This document shows positions 1 through 8,501 of a stretch of DNA of 64,000 nt, piece after piece. Made by a program: the position numbers and the translations under genes. Below the pieces are notes generated by a model. It ran no database searches. It saw nothing but the letters and a program-made list of their open reading frames with translations, and was not told the origin of the DNA. The DNA is from an uncultured Porphyromonadaceae bacterium (GTDB lineage: Bacteria; Bacteroidota; Bacteroidia; Bacteroidales; Muribaculaceae). Position 1 is the stretch's first letter, and the number at the start of each line of letters is the position of its first letter. The stretch covers positions 15,010 through 79,009 of the forward strand of contig UQGP01000005.1 of NCBI GenBank assembly GCA_900540625.1. The letters run 5' to 3'.

Positions 1-588
1 ATCTTTTTTGTGGCAGCCACCAGCAACGGCGCCAACCTTACGGACGGCCTTGACGGCCTGGCGACCGGGACGTCGGCCATTATAGGCGTTGCTCTCGCCA
101 TTATGGCGTATCTCGGTGCCAGTATCGTCTATGCCCCGTATCTGGATATTATGTATATTCCGGCCAGTGAGGAACTTGTGGTGTATATGGGCGCGTTTAT
201 CGGCGCTCTCGTGGGCTTCCTGTGGTACAACGCCTACCCGGCGCAGGTATTCATGGGCGATACGGGCAGCCTCACCATCGGCGGTATTATCGCCATATTC
301 GCTATCCTGATACACAAAGAGTTGCTGCTGCCGCTACTGTGCGCAATATTCTATGTCGAAGACCTTTCGGTAATCCTGCAAGTGGCATATTTCAAGGTTT
401 CGCACGGTCGCCGTATCTTCAAGATGACACCCTTGCACCACCACTTCCAGAAGCCCGGAAACAGCGGCATAGATGCCCTCATACAACGTCCGCTGACGGC
501 CATCCCCGAGAGCAAAATTGTGGCTCGATTTTGGATTATAGGCATCATTTTGGCAGTGTGCACCTTCGTGACGCTCAAGATACGATAG
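1..588 (+). CDS. mraY: Phospho-N-acetylmuramoyl-pentapeptide transferase, 3' part
   Basis: MraY transfers phospho-MurNAc-pentapeptide from UDP onto undecaprenyl phosphate, giving lipid I on the inner face of the cytoplasmic membrane. The gene enters from the left edge: the reading frame is open from base 1, and about 195 C-terminal codons are visible. The NLTDGLDGLA motif with its catalytic aspartates is near the start of the fragment, and the MTPLHHHFQ motif is near nt 420-450. Several hydrophobic helices flank these, as expected for this polytopic enzyme. It is followed 51 bp later by murD, the usual dcw order. The first GTG at nt 10 is internal and not a start. Confidence 0.97.
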   Translation: MFFVAATSNGANLTDGLDGLATGTSAIIGVALAIMAYLGASIVYAPYLDIMYIPASEELVVYMGAFIGALVGFLWYNAYPAQVFMGDTGSLTIGGIIAIFAILIHKELLLPLLCAIFYVEDLSVILQVAYFKVSHGRRIFKMTPLHHHFQKPGNSGIDALIQRPLTAIPESKIVARFWIIGIILAVCTFVTLKIR

Positions 589-639
589 GAGCGTCGGAAA
601 AAACGATAAAACGCTATATATCATAATATAAGTATAATC

Positions 640-2010
640 ATGGCAGAAACCATATATCATGGCAAGGCTATACGCCGTGTCAGCATCCTCGGCGCCGGTG
701 AAAGCGGCGTCGGAACCGCAATTCTTTGCAAAAAGTTCGGTATCGAGGCTTTTCTGAGCGATCACGGCACCATAGCCGCCAAACATGTGGCCGAATTGGA
801 GGCCGCAGGCACTCCCTACGAGCAGGGACAGCACAGCGTCGAGCGTATACTCGCGGCGGACATCATCGTCAAAAGTCCCGGCATACCCAACGATGCGCCT
901 ATAATAAAAGATGCTGCAGCCAAGGGAATTCCGGTGGTCAGCGAAATCGAATTTGCATACCTCTTTCTGCCCGCCGGCACGCGCCTTGTGGCCATAACCG
1001 GCAGCAACGGCAAGACCACCACAACGATGCTGACTACGCATCTGCTGCGTTGCTGCGGACACGATGCCGCCGCCTGCGGCAATATAGGCGTAAGTTTGGC
1101 TCGCCTCGTAGCCGACGAACCGCACGCGGTGTATGTCATCGAGCTGTCCTCTTTCCAGTTGGACAATATGTACACCTTCCATCCCGATGTGGCAATGCTG
1201 CTCAATATTACGCCCGACCACCTCGACCGCTATGACCATAAGATGGAGAATTATATTGCAGCCAAACTGCGTGTATTCCAAAATCTTGAGCCTGCAGATT
1301 TGGCAGTCTATTGGGCGGACGACCCCGTAGTGGCTCCGCGCATCGGCGACTTGGGCATACGCGCCCGTCTATGCACCTTCGCCGACGGACACGACGCCAC
1401 CGTCGAGGCTCGCGACGGGATGATACACGATGGTATCGGCGGTATGGATATTCCCGTGGCGGGCATCGCTACACGCGGCACACACAATCTGCTCAACTCC
1501 ATGGCGGCCATAGCCGCGTGCGCCAAATTAGGCGCTCAGGCCGAGGCTGTCGCCGAGGGCTTACGCACTTTTGCGCCCGTCGAGCACCGTCTGGAAGACG
1601 TTGCCACCATCGATGGCGTGCATTACATCAACGACTCCAAGGCCACCAACGTCAATTCGACATATTATGCGCTGATAGCCATGACCACGCCCACGGTGCT
1701 CATACTCGGCGGCAAGGACAAAGGCAATGATTACAGCGAGATCCTGCCCTTGGTCAAAGAAAAAGTCCATGACATCGTGGCCATGGGACTGCACAACGAG
1801 AAAATAGTGGACTACTTTACCGCCAACGGTATACCCGTGGCCGATACGCACAGCCTCGATGACGCTCTTGCCGCCTGCCGTGCCGTTGCGCGTCCCGGCG
1901 ATACGGTGTTGTTGTCGCCGTGCTGCGCCAGCTTCGATTTGTTCACCTCCTATGAGGACCGCGGTCGCCGCTTCAAGACTGCCGTGCGCGCCCTCGCCCC
2001 CACACGCTAA
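640..2010 (+). CDS. murD: UDP-N-acetylmuramoyl-L-alanine--D-glutamate ligase
   Basis: MurD adds D-glutamate to UDP-MurNAc-L-Ala in the cytoplasmic stage of peptidoglycan synthesis, using ATP. The protein has 456 residues, normal for the family. An N-terminal nucleotide-binding region carries GAGESGVG (about residues 18-25). The central Mur-ligase P-loop is GSNGKTT with Lys125. The central domain contains ELSSFQL and NITPDHLDRY, and the C-terminal domain contains NDSKATN and GGKDKGND, all typical of MurD. It lies between mraY and an RNase H gene 19 bp downstream. In most Bacteroidales ftsW would come next; here ftsW is more than 9 kb away. Confidence 0.97.
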   Translation: MAETIYHGKAIRRVSILGAGESGVGTAILCKKFGIEAFLSDHGTIAAKHVAELEAAGTPYEQGQHSVERILAADIIVKSPGIPNDAPIIKDAAAKGIPVVSEIEFAYLFLPAGTRLVAITGSNGKTTTTMLTTHLLRCCGHDAAACGNIGVSLARLVADEPHAVYVIELSSFQLDNMYTFHPDVAMLLNITPDHLDRYDHKMENYIAAKLRVFQNLEPADLAVYWADDPVVAPRIGDLGIRARLCTFADGHDATVEARDGMIHDGIGGMDIPVAGIATRGTHNLLNSMAAIAACAKLGAQAEAVAEGLRTFAPVEHRLEDVATIDGVHYINDSKATNVNSTYYALIAMTTPTVLILGGKDKGNDYSEILPLVKEKVHDIVAMGLHNEKIVDYFTANGIPVADTHSLDDALAACRAVARPGDTVLLSPCCASFDLFTSYEDRGRRFKTAVRALAPTR

Positions 2011-2029
2011 AAAAAGAGCACGTACGCGT

Positions 2030-2677
2030 ATGGCTTCCAGAAAGTTTTATGTAGTATTTGAAGGCCGCGCGCCGGGTCTTTACGACTCCTGGGAAGAATG
2101 TCAAGAGCAAATAGACGGGTTTCCCGGCGCCCGCTATCGTGCTTTTCAGGACCAAGATGAGGCCACCGAGGCATTTCGCCGATATGACAGCGGCGAGGAT
2201 ATGGCCATATACAAAGCTATGCGCCGCCGCAACTCAGCCGTGGTCAATTACGAGGCCTTTCCCGAAATTCGGCTCGATGCGATAGCTGTGGACGCCTCGT
2301 GCCCCGGCAATCCCGGGCCGGTGGAATACCGTGGCGTGCGTGTGGGTACAGGCGAGCAACTGTTTCGCATCGGCCCGCTGCAAGGTGGAACCAATAATAT
2401 CGGCGAGTATTTGGCACTGGTACACGTGGCGGCGCTGCTCAAGAAAAACGGCGACACCACCACGCCGATTTACAGCGACTCGCGCACGGCTATAGGCTGG
2501 TTTATGCGCGGGGCCTCCAATACCAAAATCGCACCCACGGCCACCAATGGGCCGCTGCTCCAAATTCTGGCCCGTGCCGATGCGTGGCGACGCGTCAATC
2601 GCATTATCCCCAACCCGATATTCAAGTGGGATACAGACCGTTGGGGCGAAATCCCGGCCGATTTCGGACGCAAATAA
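2030..2677 (+). CDS. rnhA: Ribonuclease H with N-terminal viroplasmin-type domain
   Basis: Ribonuclease HI cleaves RNA in RNA-DNA hybrids such as replication primers and R-loops. The ATG at 2030 (MASRKFYVVFEG) is chosen because the Caulimovirus-VI/viroplasmin domain, which binds the hybrid, begins there: YVVFEG, SWEECQEQ and GARYRAF motifs, residues 5-50. The frame is open further upstream, but it reads over murD and shows no family similarity. The catalytic core has Asp88 (VDAS), Glu126 (IGEY) and Asp150 (YSDS), with an Asp211 near the C-terminal DFGRK. At 215 residues it matches two-domain bacterial RNases HI. It follows murD by 19 bp and may be co-transcribed with it. Confidence 0.9.
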   Translation: MASRKFYVVFEGRAPGLYDSWEECQEQIDGFPGARYRAFQDQDEATEAFRRYDSGEDMAIYKAMRRRNSAVVNYEAFPEIRLDAIAVDASCPGNPGPVEYRGVRVGTGEQLFRIGPLQGGTNNIGEYLALVHVAALLKKNGDTTTPIYSDSRTAIGWFMRGASNTKIAPTATNGPLLQILARADAWRRVNRIIPNPIFKWDTDRWGEIPADFGRK

Positions 2678-2741
2678 CCAGGAGTCGGACATCGGTTCCG
2701 GACTTAACTTAATCATTGATACGGGCAATACACTTAGAATA

Positions 2742-3629
2742 ATGTCTCCTAAAGTCAAAGGATACATCTGCGGCGTTGCTGCCGCGATATGCTATGGTAC
2801 CAACCCCCTGGGCGCACTGCCGCTCAAAAGTATGGGCGTGGACGTCGGCACCACCATCTTCTGGCGCTTTGCACTGGCGGCACTGCTTTTGCTGCCTGTG
2901 CTGTTGTGGCGCGGAGTGTCGCTGCGGGTTACGCGCCGCCAACTGGCAGTGGTTGCACCGCTGGGCGTGATGTTCGGCCTGTCATCGCTGACACTCTATG
3001 AATCTTTCCATTATATGGATGCCGGCATAGCCTGTACCATACTCTTTGTATACCCGATAATGGTGGCCGTAATTATGGGCGGCCTGTTCCACGAGCATAT
3101 AGGTACTCCGACGATACTGTCCATCTGCTTGGCTCTCTGCGGTATATTTTTGCTCAATGACCCCTTTGGCAGCGGGGCGTCGCTTTCGGGTACGGGCGTG
3201 ACGCTGGTGTTGGTGTCCTCGCTGACTTATGCCGTGTACATGGTGGCCGTCAACCGCGCACACCTCAAAATGGGAGCCTTGCAACTGACATTCTATGTTT
3301 TGTGCATTTGTGCGCTTACGGCGGCAGCCGGCGCCTTTGCCGGCGGACATCTGCCGCGTATCGACCTTACGCTCGAAATGTGGGGCTGGGAATTGATGCT
3401 TGCCGTGGCTCCCACCTTCCTCAGTATCCTGCTCATCAATGTAGCCCTTGTGCTCATCGGTTCCACGCCCACGGCCATCCTCGGGGCGCTTGAACCGCTG
3501 ACCGCTGTGGTCATCGGCATCGCCATATTCGGCGAAGCGCTCACCGTCAGCCTCGTCCTGGGTATCATCCTGGTGCTCTCGGCCGTTATCCTCGTCATCC
3601 TCGCCAAAAGCCGCTCTCGCCGCTCCTGA
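2742..3629 (+). CDS. EamA/DMT-family inner-membrane transporter
   Basis: A 295-residue integral membrane protein of the drug/metabolite transporter superfamily, normally metabolite exporters. About ten hydrophobic helices are visible in two EamA halves; the first begins at GYICGVAAAICYGTNPLGAL, and the second after residue 150 includes LGALEPLTAVVIGI, a typical EamA signature near the penultimate helices. The ATG at 2742 (MSPKVKG) is preferred over upstream in-frame starts because those would overlap the RNase H gene with no transporter-like sequence. The substrate cannot be told from the sequence. A strong hairpin 110 bp downstream probably ends the transcript. Confidence 0.85.
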   Translation: MSPKVKGYICGVAAAICYGTNPLGALPLKSMGVDVGTTIFWRFALAALLLLPVLLWRGVSLRVTRRQLAVVAPLGVMFGLSSLTLYESFHYMDAGIACTILFVYPIMVAVIMGGLFHEHIGTPTILSICLALCGIFLLNDPFGSGASLSGTGVTLVLVSSLTYAVYMVAVNRAHLKMGALQLTFYVLCICALTAAAGAFAGGHLPRIDLTLEMWGWELMLAVAPTFLSILLINVALVLIGSTPTAILGALEPLTAVVIGIAIFGEALTVSLVLGIILVLSAVILVILAKSRSRRS

Positions 3630-3739
3630 CGCAGACCGGACGAGATGCTCCGAATTGTCCGTGCCGAATGAAAAACACCGGTGTATTTTGTTCGCCCGAT
3701 AGGGTCGAATAATCGGATGATGCTGTAAATAAATGATAT

Positions 3740-3771
3740 ACAAGCGACCTGCAAGGTCGCTTGTGTGTTTT
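3740..3771 (+). terminator. Rho-independent-type terminator after the EamA gene
   Basis: An 11-bp perfect stem (ACAAGCGACCT at 3740-3750 with AGGTCGCTTGT at 3754-3764) around a 3-nt loop, followed by GTGTTTT. It lies 110 bp after the transporter stop codon and before the repeat-bearing leader of the next gene. Confidence 0.75.
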
Positions 3772-3872
3772 ACTATAATGTGCGGAAGTGTCGCACAAGA
3801 CACGAAGAGCGCGGTCGTGTATTGCACTCGCAACGGTTGCATGATTTGTTGGTTAAAAGCCAATGAGACTCG

Positions 3873-3989
3873 AAAGTCCCTTGAAAAAATGTAATTTTCA
3901 CGAAAAAGTCCCTTGAAAAAATGTCAAATTCGGCGAAAAGTCCCTTGAAAAAGTGTAACTTTGCATCGAAAAGTCCCTTGAAAAAGTGT
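3873..3989 (+). repeat. Four phased direct repeats upstream of the ATPase
   Basis: Four near-identical 20-bp copies start at 3873, 3905, 3937 and 3970, a period of 32, 32 and 33 bp, close to three helical turns. Each reads AAAGTCCCTTGAAAAA, then A or G, then TGT. The 12-13 bp spacers differ. Copies 1-2 carry A and copies 3-4 carry G at the variable position. The array ends 116 bp before the AAA/DUF4143 gene. The spacers are too short for CRISPR. Even phasing suggests binding sites on one face of the DNA, but repeat expansion or a mobile-element trace is also possible. Confidence 0.85.
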
Positions 3990-4105
3990 CGCAAGCCCTA
4001 AGCTGTAGAAATAAATATCTAATAAACAGGCGAATGGAACTTGCGTGAAAATCTTGCCGATGGAACGGTTGGACTTTTCGCTGAAATAATTTAAAATATA
4101 AGTGT

Positions 4106-5455
4106 ATGCTTACTCGAAAAATCGAAAAATTACTTTTGGATTGGAAAAACAAAGCCGGGCACAATCCATTGATTGTCAAGGGGTGTAGGCAGTGTGGCAA
4201 GACATTTTCCGTGCTACGGTTTGCCCGGAGCAATTACAAGCATGTCGTTTATCTCAACTTTTTTGAGAATCCGGATTACGTTTCTGTCTTTGAGGGATCT
4301 TTGGCTGTTGATGACATCGTAATGTATCTTAGCGCGATTCTCGGGCCTTCGGCAGTGTTTGTCCCGGGAAAGACTTGCATCGTTTTGGACGAGATACAAG
4401 AATGTGCGCGTGCTCGCTCGGCTCTCAAATTCTTCAAGATTGACGGACGTTATGATGTGATATGCACCGGGTCGTTGCTTGGCATTTCGGGGTATAAAGA
4501 TCAGTCCGCATCTATTCCGGTAGGGTATGAGACGACGCTGGAGATGCACCCGCTTGACTTCGAGGAATTTTTGTGGGCAAATGGTATATCGACAGACGTC
4601 ATCGAGCGTGTACGTCACAGAATCGTTGCCTGTCAGCCTGTCGAGGATGTACTGCACCGACGCCTTCGTGATTTGTTGCTGCGCTATGTTATTGTGGGCG
4701 GTATGCCGGCGGTGGTCAATGAGTTTGTCGAAACTCATTCGATACCGAATGTCGTCGGGATGCAACAAGATATCATCAACGGTTATCGAGATGACATGGT
4801 GAAATATGCTCCTAATGCGGACAAGTCCAAAATACGGGAGTGTTTTGACTCGATTCCGGGACAATTAGGGCGAGAAAACAAGAAGTTTCAATACTCGTAC
4901 ATCAAGAAAGGATCGCGAGCATCCAATTATGCCGGGAGCCTGCAATGGATTGAGGATGCCGGCATTATATGCCGCAGCTATAGCGTCTCCATCACCGAAC
5001 TACCGCTCGAGGGAAATGCCGAATTGGGTATATTTAAGGTCTATATGGCGGATATAGGGCTTTTTGTCGGAATGCTGGAGCCGGGCACTCAGGCCGCTAT
5101 ACTTAACGGCAAAATGTACGGATACAAGGGCGCGATATACGAGAATCTCGTTGCCGATTTTCTCTCGAAAGCCGGACGTAAGTTGTACTACTTTCACAAA
5201 GACTCGGGGCTCGAGGTAGACTTTGTTGTTTCCATCGGCGGCGAATGTGTGCTGTTGGAATGCAAATCGACAACCGGTAATGCCAAGAGTGCTAAGACGT
5301 TATTAAAGCATCCGGAAAAATACCACGTGAAGCATGTAATCAAGCTGGGAGACTACAATGTCGGTTATGTCGACGGGATGCTGACGCTGCCGCTGTATGC
5401 CGGGATGTTTGTGCCGCAAGATACGATAGCCGAAACGTTGTCCAAAATCGAGTAG
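4106..5455 (+). CDS. AAA-family ATPase with DUF4143 domain
   Basis: A 449-residue protein of the AAA_14/DUF4143 family, common in multiple copies in Bacteroidota and archaea, with no settled function. Walker A is GCRQCGKT (about residues 27-34), preceded by PLIVKG. Walker B is CIVLDEIQE (about residues 92-100). A sensor-like ICTGSLLG follows. The DUF4143 part covers roughly residues 200-380, with GGMPAVVNEF, a winged-helix-like stretch and YENLVADFL. Near the C-terminus, GLEVDFVV and VLLECKS resemble the D...E.K pattern of PD-(D/E)XK-type nucleases, as often noted in this family. The gene is visibly AT-richer than its neighbours and has its own repeat-laden leader, so it looks acquired. Confidence 0.88.
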   Translation: MLTRKIEKLLLDWKNKAGHNPLIVKGCRQCGKTFSVLRFARSNYKHVVYLNFFENPDYVSVFEGSLAVDDIVMYLSAILGPSAVFVPGKTCIVLDEIQECARARSALKFFKIDGRYDVICTGSLLGISGYKDQSASIPVGYETTLEMHPLDFEEFLWANGISTDVIERVRHRIVACQPVEDVLHRRLRDLLLRYVIVGGMPAVVNEFVETHSIPNVVGMQQDIINGYRDDMVKYAPNADKSKIRECFDSIPGQLGRENKKFQYSYIKKGSRASNYAGSLQWIEDAGIICRSYSVSITELPLEGNAELGIFKVYMADIGLFVGMLEPGTQAAILNGKMYGYKGAIYENLVADFLSKAGRKLYYFHKDSGLEVDFVVSIGGECVLLECKSTTGNAKSAKTLLKHPEKYHVKHVIKLGDYNVGYVDGMLTLPLYAGMFVPQDTIAETLSKIE

Positions 5456-5686
5456 ATCCTTGTCGCGCCGCGAGCAGTTATAACGCGTATGCCGTTCAGG
5501 TGTCGGCTCGGACCTTGGATATGGTATCGGATGTGTGTCGAAGCATGGGAAAACACATTTTTAACGGGGATTAGTGTGCTTGTGCCAAAAAATTGCCGTA
5601 CCTTTATAGGCGAAAACTGAGACAGGGGTCGTGCATCTCCGGATTTCCGGACAATGAGCGACGTCTGTATACACGTATATTACCCT

Positions 5687-6958
5687 ATGGATAAGAAAAA
5701 TAAGGCAAAGATATTGATGATTGGCATAGCCCTAATGCCGGGGCTGTCGTATGCCCAATGTCCGCACTGCACGGCCAATGATAATGCCGCGGCTGCCACG
5801 GTCAGCACCGCCGAGACACCTTGCTGCACTGCCGAGACCCAATGCCCGGTCGGAGACAGCGTCGTCGTTGGCGCTGCACGTACCGATGTATATCTGCCGC
5901 TATTGCACGGCAAGCGCGTAGCTTTGTTCTCCAATCATACGGGAATGGTCGGCAATCGCCACACCCTGGATATTATGCTCGAAGGCGGCGTGGACGTCAC
6001 CACGATATTTTCGCCCGAACACGGATTTCGCGGCAATGCCGATGCCGGCGAGCATGTCAGCAGCAGCGTCGATCCGGTGACGGGGATACCCATAGCATCG
6101 TTGTACGACGGCAAACGTCGCGGCATTGCGCCCGAGGTGCTGTCCAAATTTGATGTGATAGTATGTGATATTCAGGACGTAGGACTGCGCTATTACACGT
6201 ATTATGTCACGATGATATGCCTGATGGAGCAGGCCGCCGCCAACGACAAGGAATTCGTGGTACTTGACCGCCCCAATCCCAACGGCATGTACGTGGACGG
6301 CCCCATATTGGATATGAAATACGCCAGTGGGGTGGGGCGTCTGCCCATACCCGTGGTGCATGGTATGACCCTCGGCGAGTTGGCGCAAATGGCTAATGGC
6401 GAAGGCTGGCTTACGGACGGCGCACGATGCCGCCTCACGGTAGTGCCTTGTACCGGATACAGCCATGCCACGCGCTACCGCCTGCCCGTGGCGCCGTCAC
6501 CCAATTTGCGCACTATGACCGCCGTGTACCTCTATCCGGCAATGTGCTATTTTGAGGCCACCCCGGTGTCGCTGGGTCGCGGCACGGACAAGCCCTTTAT
6601 GGTATACGGACATCCCGATATGAAGGGCCGCAATTACGAGTTTACGCCGCGCAGCGTTCCCGGCGCAAAAAATCCGCCGTTGCTTGACCGCCTGTGTCAC
6701 GGAGTGGATCTCAGCGGTATCAGCGATGACGAGGCCATAGCCGGCGGCGTCAATCTGGCATATCTTATAGACGCCTACCGCGACCTCGGTATCGGCGACA
6801 AGTTCTTCACCACTTTTTTCGAGAAACTCATAGGTCGCGGCGACATCCGCACCATGATCGAGCAAGGTATGGACGCCGCCGCCATCGCAGCCACTTGGGC
6901 CGACGATGTACGTGTCTTCAAGGAACAACGTCGTCCCTATCTGCTGTATGCCGAATAG
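5687..6958 (+). CDS. namZ: Exo-beta-N-acetylmuramidase NamZ-like protein (DUF1343/GH171)
   Basis: NamZ-family enzymes release terminal MurNAc from peptidoglycan fragments. Family motifs are plain: LFSNHTG, IFSPEHGFRG, CDIQDVGLRYYTYY and VLDRPNPNG, and the protein covers the full family domain. The ATG at 5687 (MDKKNKAKIL) begins a good signal peptide ending near GLSYA; the ATG 33 bp upstream would put an extra polar stretch before it. The mature N-terminus is unusual: five cysteines within about 32 residues (CPHC, then CC, then C) before the catalytic domain. The protein is probably periplasmic or outer-membrane associated. A sodium:solute symporter gene begins 53 bp downstream, suggesting coupled MurNAc release and uptake (inference). 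Confidence 0.87.
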   Translation: MDKKNKAKILMIGIALMPGLSYAQCPHCTANDNAAAATVSTAETPCCTAETQCPVGDSVVVGAARTDVYLPLLHGKRVALFSNHTGMVGNRHTLDIMLEGGVDVTTIFSPEHGFRGNADAGEHVSSSVDPVTGIPIASLYDGKRRGIAPEVLSKFDVIVCDIQDVGLRYYTYYVTMICLMEQAAANDKEFVVLDRPNPNGMYVDGPILDMKYASGVGRLPIPVVHGMTLGELAQMANGEGWLTDGARCRLTVVPCTGYSHATRYRLPVAPSPNLRTMTAVYLYPAMCYFEATPVSLGRGTDKPFMVYGHPDMKGRNYEFTPRSVPGAKNPPLLDRLCHGVDLSGISDDEAIAGGVNLAYLIDAYRDLGIGDKFFTTFFEKLIGRGDIRTMIEQGMDAAAIAATWADDVRVFKEQRRPYLLYAE

Positions 6959-7011
6959 CTTATTCGCGACAATACACCTAACGATAATATAATCAAAAAC
7001 ATAACACCACA

Positions 7012-8466
7012 GTGACACCGACATTAGTCATTATCACCATCGCGGCATATTTTGCCCTATTGATGGTCATCAGCTGGTTTGCCTCGCGCGGCAGCAACAA
7101 TTCGACATTTTTCAACGGCAACCGCCAGGCGCCTTGGGGGCTGGTGGCTTTTGCAATGATAGGAGCCGCCATCAGCGGCGTCACCTTTATCAGCGTCCCC
7201 GGCATGGTAGCTGCCAAGGGCTACTCCTACCTGCAAATGGTACTCGGATTTATTGTCGGGTACTTTGTCATAGCCTTTGTGCTTGTGCCGATGTTCTACC
7301 GGCGCAACCTCATCAGTATCTACGGCTACCTTGAAGACCGCTTCGGCAAGTCTACCTACCACACCGGGGCATGGTTCTTCTTTGTCAGCAAGATGTTGGG
7401 CGCGGCCGTACGCTTCTATGTGGTGTGCGTCGTGCTCCAGTCCATGGTCTTCGGGCCGCTGGGTATACCCTTTGCCATCACGGTGGTAGTCAGCATCTTG
7501 CTGATATGGATATATACCGTGCAAGGCGGAGTCAAGACCCTGATATGGACCGATACGCTCAAAAGCTTCTGTCTGGTGGCCTCCGTGGGACTGTGCATAT
7601 ACTTCATAGCCGGCAACCTCGGGCTGAATTTCGGAGAAACTTTCAGCGCCGTCACCTCGCATCCGTCGTTCAAAATGTTCTATTTTGACGATCCTTTGGC
7701 CGGCACCTACTTCTGGAAGCAGTTCCTGGCCGGTATATTCATGGCCATAGCACTCAACGGCCTCGACCAGGATATGATGCAGCGCAACCTGGCCTGCCGC
7801 GACAGCCGTCAGAGCCAAAAGAATATGATTGTAAGCGGAATCACGCAATTCTTTGTCATTGCGTTGTTCCTCATCCTGGGCACGATGCTGCTGATATACA
7901 TGGACAGCAAAGGTATGCCCCATCCCGCCAAGCCGGACGATACATTTGCCGCAGTGGTAGACAGCCCCGGAATGCCGGTGATTGTGGGTATACTCTTCAT
8001 CGTCGGGCTGGTGTCCGCCGCCTATTCGGCTGCCGGTTCGGCTTTAACCTCGCTGACCACGTCCTTCACCGTGGACATTCTGGGCGCCAATCGCCGTATG
8101 GACGATCGTCGCCTGGGCGTCACTCGCCGTCTGGTACACATGGGTATGTCCGTGGCTATGGGCTTGGTAATCATCGCATTCTACTACCTGAGCAATCAGG
8201 ATGCCATCAGCGCCGTGTACACCTTGGCTTCGTACACCTACGGTCCCATACTCGGACTCTTTGTCTTCGGTATGGCCTGCAAGCGTCCGGTGCGCGACTG
8301 CCTTGTCCCGTTAGTGTGCATCCTTGCGCCCGCGCTTTCGTGGGTGGCTCAATGGGCACTCAAAGAATACTGCGACTATACCACCAGCTTCGAGTTGTTG
8401 CTGATGAATGCCGCCTTCACCGTTCTGGGCCTCTTGCTGCTGCTCAAACCGCGCAAACAAGTTTGA
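7012..8466 (+). CDS. Sodium:solute symporter (SSS family)
   Basis: A 484-residue polytopic membrane protein with about 13 predicted hydrophobic helices. It has SSS-family features: the N-terminal helix with LMVISWFASRGSNNSTFFNG, GAAISGVTFISVPG in helix 2, and a central NGLDQDMMQRNLACRD segment, a hallmark of the family. The start is GTG at 7012; the first helix follows at once, so a later start is unlikely. The substrate cannot be read from sequence. Its position 53 bp after namZ suggests an amino sugar or muropeptide-derived sugar such as MurNAc, which is inference from context only. Confidence 0.86.
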   Translation: MTPTLVIITIAAYFALLMVISWFASRGSNNSTFFNGNRQAPWGLVAFAMIGAAISGVTFISVPGMVAAKGYSYLQMVLGFIVGYFVIAFVLVPMFYRRNLISIYGYLEDRFGKSTYHTGAWFFFVSKMLGAAVRFYVVCVVLQSMVFGPLGIPFAITVVVSILLIWIYTVQGGVKTLIWTDTLKSFCLVASVGLCIYFIAGNLGLNFGETFSAVTSHPSFKMFYFDDPLAGTYFWKQFLAGIFMAIALNGLDQDMMQRNLACRDSRQSQKNMIVSGITQFFVIALFLILGTMLLIYMDSKGMPHPAKPDDTFAAVVDSPGMPVIVGILFIVGLVSAAYSAAGSALTSLTTSFTVDILGANRRMDDRRLGVTRRLVHMGMSVAMGLVIIAFYYLSNQDAISAVYTLASYTYGPILGLFVFGMACKRPVRDCLVPLVCILAPALSWVAQWALKEYCDYTTSFELLLMNAAFTVLGLLLLLKPRKQV

Positions 8467-8501
8467 TATAAGTCTGCGTCGGATAATAAATACGCAAAGT
8501 A

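Larger units (their letters stand above)
3630..4105 (+). other. Intergenic region between the EamA gene and the ATPase
   Basis: This 476-bp stretch holds a terminator hairpin (3740-3771) and four phased direct repeats (3873-3989), described separately. The rest is AT-rich, especially 3990-4105 just before the ATPase start. No convincing coding frame is visible: the short open frames on the minus strand only translate the repeats. No TAnnTTTG promoter was found. Confidence 0.7.

Noticed and set aside
334..1281. Minus-strand open frame across mraY and murD
   Set aside because: It lies opposite two well-recognised genes and shows no domain.
3873..3989. CRISPR array
   Set aside because: The repeats are regular, but spacers are only 12-13 bp, there are four copies, and no cas gene is near.
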